From Hyphomicrobiales bacterium (lineage in GTDB: Bacteria > Pseudomonadota > Alphaproteobacteria > Rhizobiales > Rhizobiaceae), in assembly GCA_900473795.1 (NCBI GenBank), contig UCMT01000005.1, positions 124,001-188,000 on the forward strand: a DNA stretch of 64,000 nucleotides, written 5' to 3'. Both the position numbers and the translations under genes were made by a program. Shown here in pieces: positions 28,145 to 37,425 of this stretch (within the stretch, counting starts at the first letter, position 1; each line of letters opens with the position of its first letter). Below the pieces are notes generated by a model. It was not told where the DNA came from and did not search any database. It saw only the letters and a list, made by a program, of their open reading frames with translations.

Positions 28145-29947
28145 ATGCAGGAGATCGCAAAAAGGCTGTTGGTGGCACTGGCGATTGTGTTGTTCGCGGG
28201 TGTTTCGGCTTCTCAATCGGCAGACGGGCGGCGGCTTGCTCTTGTTATCGGCAGCTCGGCCTATGAGGCGGCCGGCAATCTGCCAAATGCCGTAAGCGAC
28301 GCAAGGCAGTTCGGCGCATTCCTCTCCAGTCAGGGTTTCGACACGGACATCGTCACCGACGCAGACCGCAGGGAGATGGCGGACGCCGTGTCGCGCTTTG
28401 CACGCAAGATCAACCCCGACGACGTCGCCCTTTTCTATTTCGCCGGTCATGGCATGCAGCTGCGCGGCGAAAACTATCTCGTCGGCACCGACGCACGGCT
28501 TGCGAACGAATTCGATGTCGCAGCCGAGACGCTGGCTCTCACGGATGTCATCGGGGCAATCGAAAAGAAAGCGAAGGTCGCCCTCTTCTTTCTTGACGCT
28601 TGCCGCAACAATCCGCTCGCCAACCGCCTCAACCAAGAGATCGAAGGCGCCACCAGAAGCATCGCGACACGAGGGCTGGCGCCGGTCGAAACCGAGAGCG
28701 CAGGCACCATGGTCGCGTTCGCGGCGGCACCCGGACAGGTCGCATTGGACGGGCGCGGCAAGAACTCTCCCTTCACCACTGCGTTGATCGGCCATCTCGC
28801 TGGCCCCGGCCTCGAAATCGGCACCGCCTTCAAGAGGGTTATCCGCGACGTTCGCAAGGCGACCGAAGGCAAGCAATCGCCGCAGATACTGTCGTCGCTC
28901 TCTTTGGAGTTCTATTTCAACACCTCTTTGCCGGAGGTGGAGCAAGCGCCGGTCGCCACACCGGCCATCGATCCCAAGACGATCGAGGTCGAGGCGGATT
29001 TTCGCAAGGCATTACGGATCAATACGCCGCGCATCTGGAAGTTCTTCCTGGACAAACATCAGACGGGTGAACAGGCGGTTCTTGCACGGCAAATGCTGAC
29101 GCAGTTACAGCCAGGCCCGATACAAGGCAGCGGCGCTACAGGTGAAACGCGTGAAGCAGGCCTGGGATTGAGCAAGGCCCAGCGGCAGGATATCCAAGTG
29201 GCGCTGACCGGGCGGGGCTTTGCCGCCGGGGCGCCGGACGGCGCTTTCGGCCAGCAGACGCGGCGGGCGCTCGCCGACTACCAGAAGTCCATCGGCGTCG
29301 CCGATTCCGGCTATTTTGACGAGGAGACGGCCAAGGGCCTTGGAATGGCAGTGCAAGCCTACGGGAACGGTCTCTATTCCTCGTCGCTCGTACGCACATA
29401 CAATCCGGAGGATTTCGAAGGGCTCGAAACCGATCCGCGCGTGCTGAAGGCGGTCGCCTGTAATCCCTACTATGAAAGGATCTACGGTTCCTTCAACGGG
29501 CATCTTTACGTCCTCATGCGCGGCGGCCTGATCCCGCGGAAATCGGCGGCGGCGATTTCGAAACGCTGCGGCGGCTATCTCGCGACGATCACATCGGATG
29601 CCGAAAACAGCTTCATCGCGTCACTTCTCAATAAAGATCCGCGACTGTTTCTGATGGGATACGATCCCCGCGGCCCCGTTTCCTACAAGATGGGCGCCTG
29701 GATTGGCCTGATCCAGGATCCAGCGGGCAAAGAACCGCGCGGCGGCTGGAAGTGGGAGAATGGCGAACCGATGACCTATTCGAAATGGTACAGGGACATG
29801 CCGAACGAAGATAAACCCGGTGATGACTACGCCATGTACTACGCCCACAAGCAGGGAAAGGTAGATACGAAGACGCAATATGTCGACTCCTGGGACGACA
29901 TGGGGGAAAGCGACGGCGGTTATTCCTTTGTCTTCGAATTAGAGTGA
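28145..29947 (+). CDS. Secreted caspase-like (peptidase C14) protein with peptidoglycan-binding and C-type lectin-like domains
   Basis: A 600-residue protein from the ATG at 28145 (GGGGGAG nine bases upstream; an ATG six codons earlier has no such site). Signal peptide: residues 1-25 (LLVALAIVLFAGVSASQSAD). Caspase-like domain: residues 28-265, beginning RRLALVIGSSAYEAAGNLPN, with catalytic His102 in YFAGHGMQ and Cys153 in FLDACRNNP. A peptidoglycan-binding-1 type domain follows at about 340-400 (LSKAQRQDIQVALTGRGFAA, FGQQTRRALADYQ). The last 150 residues look like a C-type lectin fold: GAWIGL, GGWKWENGEPMTYSKW, and WDDMGESDGGYSFVFE. The catalytic dyad suggests an active cysteine peptidase cutting after basic residues, as other orthocaspases do; the ligand of the lectin-like part is unknown. 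It is convergent with smc, 3 bp apart. Confidence 0.8.
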   Translation: MQEIAKRLLVALAIVLFAGVSASQSADGRRLALVIGSSAYEAAGNLPNAVSDARQFGAFLSSQGFDTDIVTDADRREMADAVSRFARKINPDDVALFYFAGHGMQLRGENYLVGTDARLANEFDVAAETLALTDVIGAIEKKAKVALFFLDACRNNPLANRLNQEIEGATRSIATRGLAPVETESAGTMVAFAAAPGQVALDGRGKNSPFTTALIGHLAGPGLEIGTAFKRVIRDVRKATEGKQSPQILSSLSLEFYFNTSLPEVEQAPVATPAIDPKTIEVEADFRKALRINTPRIWKFFLDKHQTGEQAVLARQMLTQLQPGPIQGSGATGETREAGLGLSKAQRQDIQVALTGRGFAAGAPDGAFGQQTRRALADYQKSIGVADSGYFDEETAKGLGMAVQAYGNGLYSSSLVRTYNPEDFEGLETDPRVLKAVACNPYYERIYGSFNGHLYVLMRGGLIPRKSAAAISKRCGGYLATITSDAENSFIASLLNKDPRLFLMGYDPRGPVSYKMGAWIGLIQDPAGKEPRGGWKWENGEPMTYSKWYRDMPNEDKPGDDYAMYYAHKQGKVDTKTQYVDSWDDMGESDGGYSFVFELE

Positions 29948-29950
29948 GGA

Positions 29951-32900
29951 CTACACCGCTTCGCGCAGCTGCTCGGCCGTCTGCAGATCGACGGAGACGA
30001 GTTGGGAGACGCCCTGCTCGCCCATGGTGACGCCGAACAGGCGGTTCATGCGGGCCATAGTGATCGGATTGTGGGTGATGATGACAAAGCGGGTTTCCGT
30101 CGACGCGGCCATCTCGTCCATCAGGTTGCAGTAGCGCTCTACATTGTGGTCGTCGAGCGGCGCGTCGACCTCGTCGAGCACGCAGATCGGCGCCGGGTTG
30201 GTGAGGAACACCGCAAAGATCAGCGCCATCGCCGTCAGAGCCTGTTCGCCGCCGGACAGGAGCGTCATCGTCTGCGGCTTCTTGCCGGGCGGCCGGGCAA
30301 GGATTTCGAGGCCGGCATCGAGCGGGTCGTCGCTCTCGATCAGCTGCAGTTCGGCCGTGCCGCCACCGAACAGGTGGGTGAACAGCCTCTGGAACTGGGC
30401 ATTGACCACATCGAAGGCGGCGAGAAGGCGTTCGCGGCCTTCGCGATTGAGATTCTGGATCGCCGAGCGCAGCTTGCGGATCGCGTCGATCACGTCCTCG
30501 CGTTCCCGCAGCATGGCATCGAGCTTGTCGGACAGTTCCTTCTGCTCTTCCTCGGCGCGCAGGTTGACCGCACCCAGGCGCTCGCGCTCGATCTTCAGCC
30601 GTTCCAGATCACGCTCGATCTGGCGCATGTCCGGCAGATCGCCGTCGACCGGAAGGCCGGTCAGGCGCATCACCTCATGCGGGGCGCAATTCAGCGCTTC
30701 GCGAATGCGGGCTTCGACCTCGACCCGCTTTTCGCGGGCGGAAACGAGGCGCTCTTCGGCACGGCCGCGTTTTTCACGCGTTTCGGCAAGCTCCGACAGC
30801 GCCGTCGCCGCCACCCGGTCGGCATCGCGCTGGCGGGTTTCGGCGCCGGCGAGAAGGTCCGCTGCCTGCCGGCGCGCCTCTTCCGCCTTCGACAACTCGT
30901 TCATCAGTGCCCGGCGCTTCTCGTCGAACTCATCCGGCGCTTCGAGGAGTTCCTCCGCCTCCTCGCGCGCTTCGCTTTCGCGCTCGCGCAGCGTTTCGAT
31001 ATGTTCCTGCGCGCTCGCCGCCCGGGCATTCCAGGTCTGCCGCTCGGCGGCGATTGCCCGGATGCGGCGTTCACGCGCCTCGTTTTCGCGGGCAAGGCCG
31101 TCGTTGATCGCACGCGCTTCGGCGACCCGCGCCCGGTCGGTCGCGACGGTCGTCATCTGGCCGTTCAGCCGGCGTTCGAGTTCACCGAGATCCGGCGCGT
31201 CCTCCAGCGCCTCGCGGGCGCCTTCCATCTGCTCGCCGATTTCCTCGACCTGCAGGGCAAGCTGGCTCCCCGTTTCCGAGAGAACCGCGCGGCGGCGGAT
31301 GAGATCGCCGGATGCCCGCTCGGCGGCGGCCAGCGCATCGCGCGCCTCGGCAAGCTTGCGCACGACCATGCGCTGCCGGTCCCGCGACAGCCGCAGACGT
31401 TCGTCTTCGGCGCGGATGCGCGCGGCGGCGGCGGCAAGGTCTGCCTCGCGCAATTCCAGCTGATCGCGGGCGTCGACAAGTTCGCCTTCGAGTTCGGCCA
31501 GCCGGTTCTTCTGCTCAAGACGGAGTGCAGCCGCGCTCGGCGCATCGGCACCGGTCACATGGCCGTCCCAGCGCCAGACGGCACCCTGGCGCGTCACCAG
31601 CCGCTGGCCGGCTTTCAGCGCCGGCAGCAGCGCCTCGGCCATCGCATCGCTGTCGACGATGCCGATCTGGCGCAGACCGCGCTCGAGCGCCTGCGGTGCG
31701 CGTACATGCTTGGTCAACGACACCGCGCCTTCCGGCAATGTCGGATCGTCCGGTCCCTCCCCCGCCATGCGCCAGTGCGCCGGCGCGTTCGGGTCGAGCG
31801 GCGATTCCAGGTCGTCGCCAAGCGCGGCGCCGAGGGCGGCTTCAAAACCGCGGTCGACCTGCATGTCATCGACGACCGGAGGGGCGGAACCCTGTATCGC
31901 CGTGGCTTCCAGCATGCGGCGGATCGTGCGGGCTTCCGTCTCGATGCCGTTCAGCCGGGCGCGGGCCGCATCGACCGGTGGGCGGGCGTCGACTTCGGCC
32001 AGACGCGCAGCGTTCAATGCGTCCTCTATGTCGGCAATGGCGTTTTCAGCCTGCTCCAGCGCCGCCTCGGCCGCCTCGACCTCCTCGCGCTTTTCCTGCG
32101 GATCGGGTAGTGCCGAAATCTGCCGGTCGAGGTCGTCGAGATCGCGGTTCTGGTCGGACAATTGCCGGACAAGCCGCGCCTGCCGCTCGGAGAGATCGCG
32201 GATGGTCTTTTCGAGCTGGTTGCGCGCTGCCTGTGCCTCGGCCTTCTCGGCGGTCAGAAGCCCCAGTTGACGCTCGCTTTCGCCCAGTGCTTCGGTCGCC
32301 TCGGCCAGCCGCTCGCGCGCCTCTTCCGCCCGCTCGCCGGCTTCCGCCAGGAGGTCGCGGAGCTCGCTTTCCTCTTCGTCCAGCCGGGTGAGAATGCCGG
32401 CATTGTCGGCCACGAGGCGCTCCTCGCGGATGATGTCTTCGCCAAGCTGCGACAGGCGGCGCTGCAGCTCGTCACGGCGGCGCAGGATGCGGCCGGCGTC
32501 TTCCTCGAGTTGCGACTTGGCGATCTGCAGCCGCTGCAGGGCCGCCGCCGCACGCGCCTCGCCTTCGCGCAGTTCCGGCAGCTTCAGGCTGGCGATGCCT
32601 TGCGCCTTGGCCGCCTCCATCTGCGCCTGCGCCTTTTCGGCAACCAACGACGTCGCCTGGTTGAGATGGCTGTCGGCCTCGGCTTCGGCCTCCTTCGCCT
32701 GCACCCAGCGGATATGCAAGAGCATCGCCTCATGACGGCGGATGTCGGCCGACAGCATCTTGAAGCGGTTGGCCTGGCGCGACTGGCGCTTCAGGCTTTC
32801 GATCTGGCTTTCGAGCTGGGAGGTCACATCCTCCAGCCGCTCCAGATTGGTTTCGGCGCCCCGAAGACGCAGCTCGGCCTCGTGCCGGCGCGAATGCAGG

Positions 32901-33415
32901 CCCGAAATGCCGGCCGCTTCTTCGAGCAGCTGCCGGCGGGCTTGTGGCTTGGCGGCGATCAGTTCGCCGATCCGCCCCTGCCCGACCATCGACGGCGAGC
33001 GCGCGCCGGTCGAGGCGTCGGCGAACAGGAGCTGCACATCCTTGGCGCGCGCCTCCTTGCCGTTGATGCGATAGACCGAGCCGTTCTCGCGCTCGATCCG
33101 CCGCGTCACCTGGATCTCGTCGCTGTCGTTGAAGGCGGCAGGCGCCGTCCGGTCGGAATTGTCGAGATAGAGGCCGACTTCGGCGGTGTTGCGGGCCGGG
33201 CGCTTGCCGGAACCGGAAAAGATCACGTCGTCCATGCCGGACGCGCGCATGTTCTTGTAGGAGTTTTCCCCCATCACCCAGCGCAGCGCTTCGACGAGAT
33301 TGGACTTGCCGCAGCCATTCGGCCCGACAACGCCGGTCAGCCCCCGTTCGATGACGAATTCGGAGGGTTCGACGAAGGACTTGAAACCGAGAAGACGGAG
33401 TTTGGTGAATTTCAT
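29951..33415 (-). CDS. smc: Chromosome segregation ATPase SMC
   Basis: A 1154-residue SMC protein, the usual bacterial length, forming a dimer with ScpA/ScpB to organise the chromosome. Walker A is GPNGCGKSNLVEALRW near the N-terminus. Two long coiled-coil arms (about 170-480 and 660-990) flank a hinge near 500-650 containing GFEAALGAALGDDLE. The C-terminal ABC signature LLSGGEQALTAMALIFAVF and Walker B VLDEVDAPLDDHN complete the head. It lies downstream of the DsbA-like gene with a terminator and a RIME-like repeat between, so it is probably transcribed separately. Confidence 0.97.
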   Translation of the reverse strand: MKFTKLRLLGFKSFVEPSEFVIERGLTGVVGPNGCGKSNLVEALRWVMGENSYKNMRASGMDDVIFSGSGKRPARNTAEVGLYLDNSDRTAPAAFNDSDEIQVTRRIERENGSVYRINGKEARAKDVQLLFADASTGARSPSMVGQGRIGELIAAKPQARRQLLEEAAGISGLHSRRHEAELRLRGAETNLERLEDVTSQLESQIESLKRQSRQANRFKMLSADIRRHEAMLLHIRWVQAKEAEAEADSHLNQATSLVAEKAQAQMEAAKAQGIASLKLPELREGEARAAAALQRLQIAKSQLEEDAGRILRRRDELQRRLSQLGEDIIREERLVADNAGILTRLDEEESELRDLLAEAGERAEEARERLAEATEALGESERQLGLLTAEKAEAQAARNQLEKTIRDLSERQARLVRQLSDQNRDLDDLDRQISALPDPQEKREEVEAAEAALEQAENAIADIEDALNAARLAEVDARPPVDAARARLNGIETEARTIRRMLEATAIQGSAPPVVDDMQVDRGFEAALGAALGDDLESPLDPNAPAHWRMAGEGPDDPTLPEGAVSLTKHVRAPQALERGLRQIGIVDSDAMAEALLPALKAGQRLVTRQGAVWRWDGHVTGADAPSAAALRLEQKNRLAELEGELVDARDQLELREADLAAAAARIRAEDERLRLSRDRQRMVVRKLAEARDALAAAERASGDLIRRRAVLSETGSQLALQVEEIGEQMEGAREALEDAPDLGELERRLNGQMTTVATDRARVAEARAINDGLARENEARERRIRAIAAERQTWNARAASAQEHIETLRERESEAREEAEELLEAPDEFDEKRRALMNELSKAEEARRQAADLLAGAETRQRDADRVAATALSELAETREKRGRAEERLVSAREKRVEVEARIREALNCAPHEVMRLTGLPVDGDLPDMRQIERDLERLKIERERLGAVNLRAEEEQKELSDKLDAMLREREDVIDAIRKLRSAIQNLNREGRERLLAAFDVVNAQFQRLFTHLFGGGTAELQLIESDDPLDAGLEILARPPGKKPQTMTLLSGGEQALTAMALIFAVFLTNPAPICVLDEVDAPLDDHNVERYCNLMDEMAASTETRFVIITHNPITMARMNRLFGVTMGEQGVSQLVSVDLQTAEQLREAV

Positions 33416-33428
33416 GGCGAAGGCTCCC

Positions 33429-33545
33429 TCTTCTCCCCAACGGGGAGAAGGTGGCCCGAAGGGCCGGATGAGGGGGCGGCTCCGCGTTTGGGGCTTCCCC
33501 TCATCGCCTCGCTTTGCTCGGCACTTCTCCCCGTTGGGGAGAAGA
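33429..33545. repeat. RIME-like palindromic repeat upstream of smc
   Basis: Outer arms CTTCTCCCCAACGGGGAGAA and its inverse near 33524, with GGCCCGAAGGGCC and GCCTCGCTTTGCTCGGC sub-palindromes inside. Same family as the copies at 3965-4076, 16935-17048 and 38874-39000. Confidence 0.85.
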
Positions 33546-33550
33546 AAGAA

Positions 33551-33580
33551 AGAAAAACGGGCGCACTGAGGCGCCCGTCG
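33551..33580 (-). terminator. Rho-independent terminator after the DsbA-like gene
   Basis: ACGGGCGC and GCGCCCGT arms with a 6-nt loop; on the minus strand the stem is followed by TTTTTCTTTC. It ends transcription from the DsbA-like gene before the repeat and smc. Confidence 0.85.
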
Positions 33581-33604
33581 GCCGTTCTCAAGGAACGCGA
33601 AGGA

Positions 33605-34486
33605 TCAGAGCATGGTGTCGATAAGGGCCGACATGGTGTCAACCGACATTTCTCCGGAATATTGTTTGCCGTTGATGAAGAAGGTTGGGGTGGCCTTTAC
33701 CCCGAAATCCTTCTCGCCCTTCTGCATCGTTGCCTGCACATCATCGAGAAGTTTCTGGTTCGTCAAGCAGGCCTCGAAGCTCTCCTGTGTAAAACCGGCG
33801 AGTTTCGACATCTGCAGCAGCGCATCGCGGCCGTTCGGGGCCGCAGCCCAGGTTTCCTGCTGCTTGAACAGCATCGAGACCATCGGGAAATACTGGCCCT
33901 CCGGCGCGCAGCGCGCCAGCATGAAGGCGGCCGCTGCCCGCGGATCGAACGGGAATTCGCGAACGACGAACCGGACCTTGCCGCTGTCGACGTATTTCGC
34001 CTTGATGGCATCGAAGGTCTCGTTGTGGAAGCGCGCGCAATGCGGGCAGGTCATCGACATGTATTCGACGATCGTCACCGGCGCATCGGCCTTGCCGATC
34101 GACATTTCCGGCAGCGGACCCGGCTCCATCAGCTTGGCGACATCGACTTCGCCCTGGACCTCGGGCAGCTCGGCCTTGGCGGGGGCTGCAGCCTGCGCCA
34201 TCTGCGTCTGGTTGGCATCAGCGGTCGCGGGCTTCATGGCCGACGACATGGTGGACGAGGTCATCGTGCCATCGACGGGCTTAACTTCGGTCTTCGTCGC
34301 GGCCATCATCGATCCGTCAGCCGGCTTGACCTCGGTCTTTGCCGCCGTCTCGGTCGTTTCCGTTGCCGGAGCGTTCGAAGCCGCGTCCTTCTTCTCGTCG
34401 CTGCAGGCGGCGAGCGTCACGGCAATGGCGGCCGCGGCAACGGCGCTCAGGAGACGCTTGAAAGGGCTCATTTCAGAAAAGGACAT
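33605..34486 (-). CDS. DsbA-family thioredoxin-like lipoprotein
   Basis: A 293-residue periplasmic thiol oxidoreductase. ATG at 34486 after AGGTGA. The signal MSPFKRLLSAVAAAAIAVTL precedes the lipobox LAAC, so it is likely a lipoprotein. Residues 30-90 form a low-complexity linker with an imperfect repeat (KTEVKPADGSMMAATKTEVK, PVDGTMTSS). The thioredoxin-fold domain starts near 130: VTIVEYMSMTCPHCARFHNE holds the Cys-Pro-His-Cys active site, and ATPTFFINGKQYSG holds the cis-proline region. This is the thioredoxin_4/BdbD type common beside smc in Rhizobiales. Likely role: disulfide formation in exported proteins. Confidence 0.9.
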   Translation of the reverse strand: MSFSEMSPFKRLLSAVAAAAIAVTLAACSDEKKDAASNAPATETTETAAKTEVKPADGSMMAATKTEVKPVDGTMTSSTMSSAMKPATADANQTQMAQAAAPAKAELPEVQGEVDVAKLMEPGPLPEMSIGKADAPVTIVEYMSMTCPHCARFHNETFDAIKAKYVDSGKVRFVVREFPFDPRAAAAFMLARCAPEGQYFPMVSMLFKQQETWAAAPNGRDALLQMSKLAGFTQESFEACLTNQKLLDDVQATMQKGEKDFGVKATPTFFINGKQYSGEMSVDTMSALIDTML

Positions 34487-34611
34487 TGGTTTCACCTGTA
34501 TGAGGGGATGAACGAAAACGGTCGAAAATTCGATAACTTGCCTTGCTTGAGGCGACAAGGCCCTGCCGCTCACCAAAGTTCAAACAATTGTGACCGGCTG
34601 ATGATCCCGCA

Positions 34612-35217
34612 TCATTTTTTGCGAGACGACAGCACGGCAGTGCCAAGCCGCGTCAAGGCTGCCTTCAGCGCATCGCTCTCGATGCCATCGACCATCTCCT
34701 CCAGGTGCCGCGCCCGCGCGCCGGTCAGGGGCTTGGGCTTGCGATTGCGCTTCGGCGGCGGAGCGACCGGCTTCTGCACGATCCGCATCTGGTTGATCGC
34801 CGGGAAACCGAAGAAACCGTTGATCCGCTGGATCAGCTCGCCCTGCGCGTGGGTGAGGAACAGGGCGCGCGCGCCTTCGCAGGCAACCGTCAGCACACCG
34901 GGCTGATAACCGCCCTCGCCCGCCATTTCCGAGGCGCGCCGCGGCCAGGCGATCTTTTCCGGGCGGGTGCAATCGGCAAACTCCTCGCCGGCGATCTCAT
35001 CCCAGGAGCCGAGCAGCAGCGTGTTGATGCCGGCGCGCTTGGCGAGCACCGGGTCGATCAGGCCGTTGGCGATCTCGCTGATCTGGACGACGCCCTTGCG
35101 GGTATAAGGTTGTTTCAACAGAACGGCTTTCGGATCTCGATTTCGCCTTGAAGGATGGCGAACACTCCTCCAAGTATAGGCCCTAGCCAATCCTCGGGCA
35201 AATGATGCAGCAGACAT
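34612..35217 (-). CDS. DUF721 (DciA-like) protein
   Basis: Up to 201 residues. The conserved block runs from RKGVVQISEIANGLIDPVLA through TLLLGSWDEIAGEEFADCTR and PEKIAWPRR to VLTVACEGARALFLTHAQGE, the DUF721 pattern. In other bacteria DUF721 protein DciA loads the replicative helicase; that role is inferred here. The only ATG, at 35217, lies inside the divergent mutY gene by 16 bp; a start further in at a TTG is possible. The C-terminal 50 residues are lysine/arginine-rich (KRNRKPKPLTGARARHLEEM). Confidence 0.8.
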   Translation of the reverse strand: MSAASFARGLARAYTWRSVRHPSRRNRDPKAVLLKQPYTRKGVVQISEIANGLIDPVLAKRAGINTLLLGSWDEIAGEEFADCTRPEKIAWPRRASEMAGEGGYQPGVLTVACEGARALFLTHAQGELIQRINGFFGFPAINQMRIVQKPVAPPPKRNRKPKPLTGARARHLEEMVDGIESDALKAALTRLGTAVLSSRKK

Positions 35218-36293
35218 TCAAAGCGGCCGATGCGGCCAACCGGCTTCTTGCCTGGTACGACCGGCACCACCGCGACCTGCCCTGGCGGGTCTCGCCGCCG
35301 ATGGCAAGGGATGGCGTGGTCGCCGATCCCTATCACGTCTGGCTGTCGGAAGTGATGCTGCAGCAGACCACCGTACAGGCGGTCAAACCCTATTTCCACA
35401 AGTTCCTGTCTCTCTGGCCCAAGGTTACGGACTTGGCAGCGGCGGACACCGAAGAGGTGATGAAGGCCTGGGCGGGGCTTGGCTACTACGCCCGGGCGCG
35501 AAACCTGAAGAAATGCGCCGAGGCGGTCGCCGGCGATCACCAGGGCGTTTTTCCGGATACCGAGGAAGGCCTGAAAGCCCTGCCGGGGATCGGCGACTAT
35601 ACGGCGGCGGCCGTTGCGGCCATCGCCTTCAACCGGCAGAGTGCCGTGCTCGACGGCAATGTCGAGCGGGTGATTTCGCGGCTGCATGCGATCGAAACGC
35701 CGCTGCCCGCTGCCAAACCGCAAATGCGGGCGCTGGTGGCCAAGATGACACCGGCGGACAGGCCGGGCGATTTCGCGCAAGGCATGATGGACCTCGGCGC
35801 GACGATCTGCACCCCGAAACGCCCGGCCTGCGCGCTCTGTCCGTTCAATGATCTCTGCGCGGCGTTGAAGACGGCCGATCCGGAGACCTTTCCGCGCAAG
35901 GCGGCCAAGAAGGACAAGCCGCTGCGTGTCGGCGCGGCCTTCGTCGCCAGTTGTCCGCAGGGCGCCGTCTATCTGCGCAAACGGGCCGAAACCGGCCTGC
36001 TCGGCGGCATGACCGAGGTTCCGGGCACGGCCTGGACAGCGCGAATCGACGGCGAAACCTCGGTCGAGGCGCAGCCTTTTGCGGCCGGTTGGGAACCCTG
36101 CGGCACGATCACGCATGTTTTTACGCATTTTGAATTGCGCTTGTCGGTCTATCGCGCGAATGTCGCCAACCAGAACAAAAGCGGAAACGGCTGGTGGGAG
36201 CCGCTTGCCTCGCTGGAGGAACAGGCGCTGCCGACCGTCATGAAAAAAGCAATCGCCCAGGCTATACCGCATGCCTTCCGCGGCAAAGCGTGA
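35202..36293 (+). CDS. mutY: A/G-specific adenine glycosylase MutY
   Basis: A 363-residue base-excision repair enzyme removing adenine opposite 8-oxoguanine. The helix-hairpin-helix and catalytic region is ALPGIGDYTAAAVAAIAFNR followed by VLDGNVERVISRLHAIE with the active-site Asp. The [4Fe-4S] ligands are C-x6-C-x2-C-x5-C in CTPKRPACALCPFNDLC. A NUDIX-like C-terminal domain follows, with LLGGMTEVPGTAW. The start is at 35202 or one codon later. It faces the DUF721 gene head to head with overlapping 5' ends. Confidence 0.97.
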   Translation: MMQQTFKAADAANRLLAWYDRHHRDLPWRVSPPMARDGVVADPYHVWLSEVMLQQTTVQAVKPYFHKFLSLWPKVTDLAAADTEEVMKAWAGLGYYARARNLKKCAEAVAGDHQGVFPDTEEGLKALPGIGDYTAAAVAAIAFNRQSAVLDGNVERVISRLHAIETPLPAAKPQMRALVAKMTPADRPGDFAQGMMDLGATICTPKRPACALCPFNDLCAALKTADPETFPRKAAKKDKPLRVGAAFVASCPQGAVYLRKRAETGLLGGMTEVPGTAWTARIDGETSVEAQPFAAGWEPCGTITHVFTHFELRLSVYRANVANQNKSGNGWWEPLASLEEQALPTVMKKAIAQAIPHAFRGKA

Positions 36294-36320
36294 TCGAGCC
36301 GGGGAACCGAGGAACACCTG

Positions 36321-36938
36321 ATGAGCAGCGTCGAGATCCGCCACATCGTTTTCGATATCGGCAAGGTGCTGATCCATTACGATCCGCATATTCCGTTCAG
36401 CCGGATCATTCCGGACGAGGCGGAGCGAAAATGGTTCTTCGCCAATGTCTGCACCCATGACTGGAACATCGAGCAGGACCGTGGCCGCGACTGGCGCGAG
36501 GCGGAAGACCTGCTGATCGCCGAGCATCCGGCGCATGAGGAAAGCATCCGCGCCTTTCGCAAGCACTGGCACGAGATGGTGCCGCATGCCTATGTCGAAT
36601 GCGTCTCGATCATGGAGTGCCTGATCGCCAAGGGCTACGACGTGACGCTCTTGACCAATTTCGCCTCCGATACCTTCAAGGAGGCGCAAAAGCTTTATCC
36701 GTTCCTGACGCTGCCGCGCGGCGTCACGGTTTCGGCGGATGCGCGGCTGATCAAGCCGGACTTGGCGATCTACCATACGCATGCCGAGGCCTTCGGCCTT
36801 GATCCTTCCACAACGCTGTTCATCGACGACAACATGGTCAATGTCGAAGGCGCGCGGGCGGCGGGATGGCATGCCGTGCTTTTCACCGACCCGCAGACGT
36901 TGCAGGCCGACCTTCTGGCCTACGGGGTCAATGTGTGA
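36321..36938 (+). CDS. HAD-family (type IA) hydrolase
   Basis: A 205-residue HAD phosphatase-like protein. Motif I is IVFDIGKVLIHYDP, where the second Asp of the usual DxD is replaced by Gly-Lys, as in YihX/HAD-IA-v3 members (D-x-G). Motif II is VTLLTNFASDTF, motif III Lys is in ARLIKPDLAIY, and motif IV is TLFIDDNMVNVEGARAAGWH. Substrate unknown, likely a sugar phosphate or nucleotide. It lies 27 bp after mutY and 2 bp before the NTF2-like gene, probably one operon. Confidence 0.85.
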   Translation: MSSVEIRHIVFDIGKVLIHYDPHIPFSRIIPDEAERKWFFANVCTHDWNIEQDRGRDWREAEDLLIAEHPAHEESIRAFRKHWHEMVPHAYVECVSIMECLIAKGYDVTLLTNFASDTFKEAQKLYPFLTLPRGVTVSADARLIKPDLAIYHTHAEAFGLDPSTTLFIDDNMVNVEGARAAGWHAVLFTDPQTLQADLLAYGVNV

Positions 36939-36940
36939 GA

Positions 36941-37309
36941 ATGGATGCGCAGCCTGCCCTTGATCCCGTCGCGCTGGTGAGGCGGTTTCACACCGCCATC
37001 AGCACGCTCGATTTCGCCGCGATCGAAGCTTTCTTCACGGAGGATGCGACCTATTCCTCCGGCAAGATCGGTGGCCTCGAGGGCCGAGCCGAGATCATGG
37101 CGGCGTTCCGGCGCTATTTCGCCGAATATCCCGACCAGGTCGCCGAAGACAGCCTGATCGAACCGCTGTCTGGCGTTTCGGCACGCTCGATCTGGCACCT
37201 GACAGCCACCAGCAGGCTGACCGGAAAACAACTGCGGCGAGAGGGCGTGGAGATCGTGACCTTCAACCAGGACGGCAGGATCGTCAGCGTTGACGTGACC
37301 GACCGCTGA
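36941..37309 (+). CDS. NTF2-like/SnoaL-fold protein
   Basis: A 122-residue protein with the NTF2-like pattern: an N-terminal helix LVRRFHTAISTLDFAAIEAF followed by FFTEDATYSSGKIGGLEGRA and strands ending FNQDGRIVSVDVTDR. The fold binds small hydrophobic molecules or acts as an isomerase or cyclase; nothing shows which. It starts 2 bp after the HAD stop. Confidence 0.75.
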   Translation: MDAQPALDPVALVRRFHTAISTLDFAAIEAFFTEDATYSSGKIGGLEGRAEIMAAFRRYFAEYPDQVAEDSLIEPLSGVSARSIWHLTATSRLTGKQLRREGVEIVTFNQDGRIVSVDVTDR

Positions 37310-37425
37310 CACCAAAAGCCCTTCTTCATATCATCAAAGCGCCGCAATTGGTTCAGTTTTCATTCACCTTGTGGGCTGCATGATCCGCTTCAGAATTCAG
37401 CACGTTAACAGGAAGGTCCGATCTT

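Noticed and set aside
32162-34906. Plus-strand open frame of 914 codons over smc and the DsbA-like gene
   Set aside because: Shadow frame crossing a terminator, a repeat and three real minus-strand genes.
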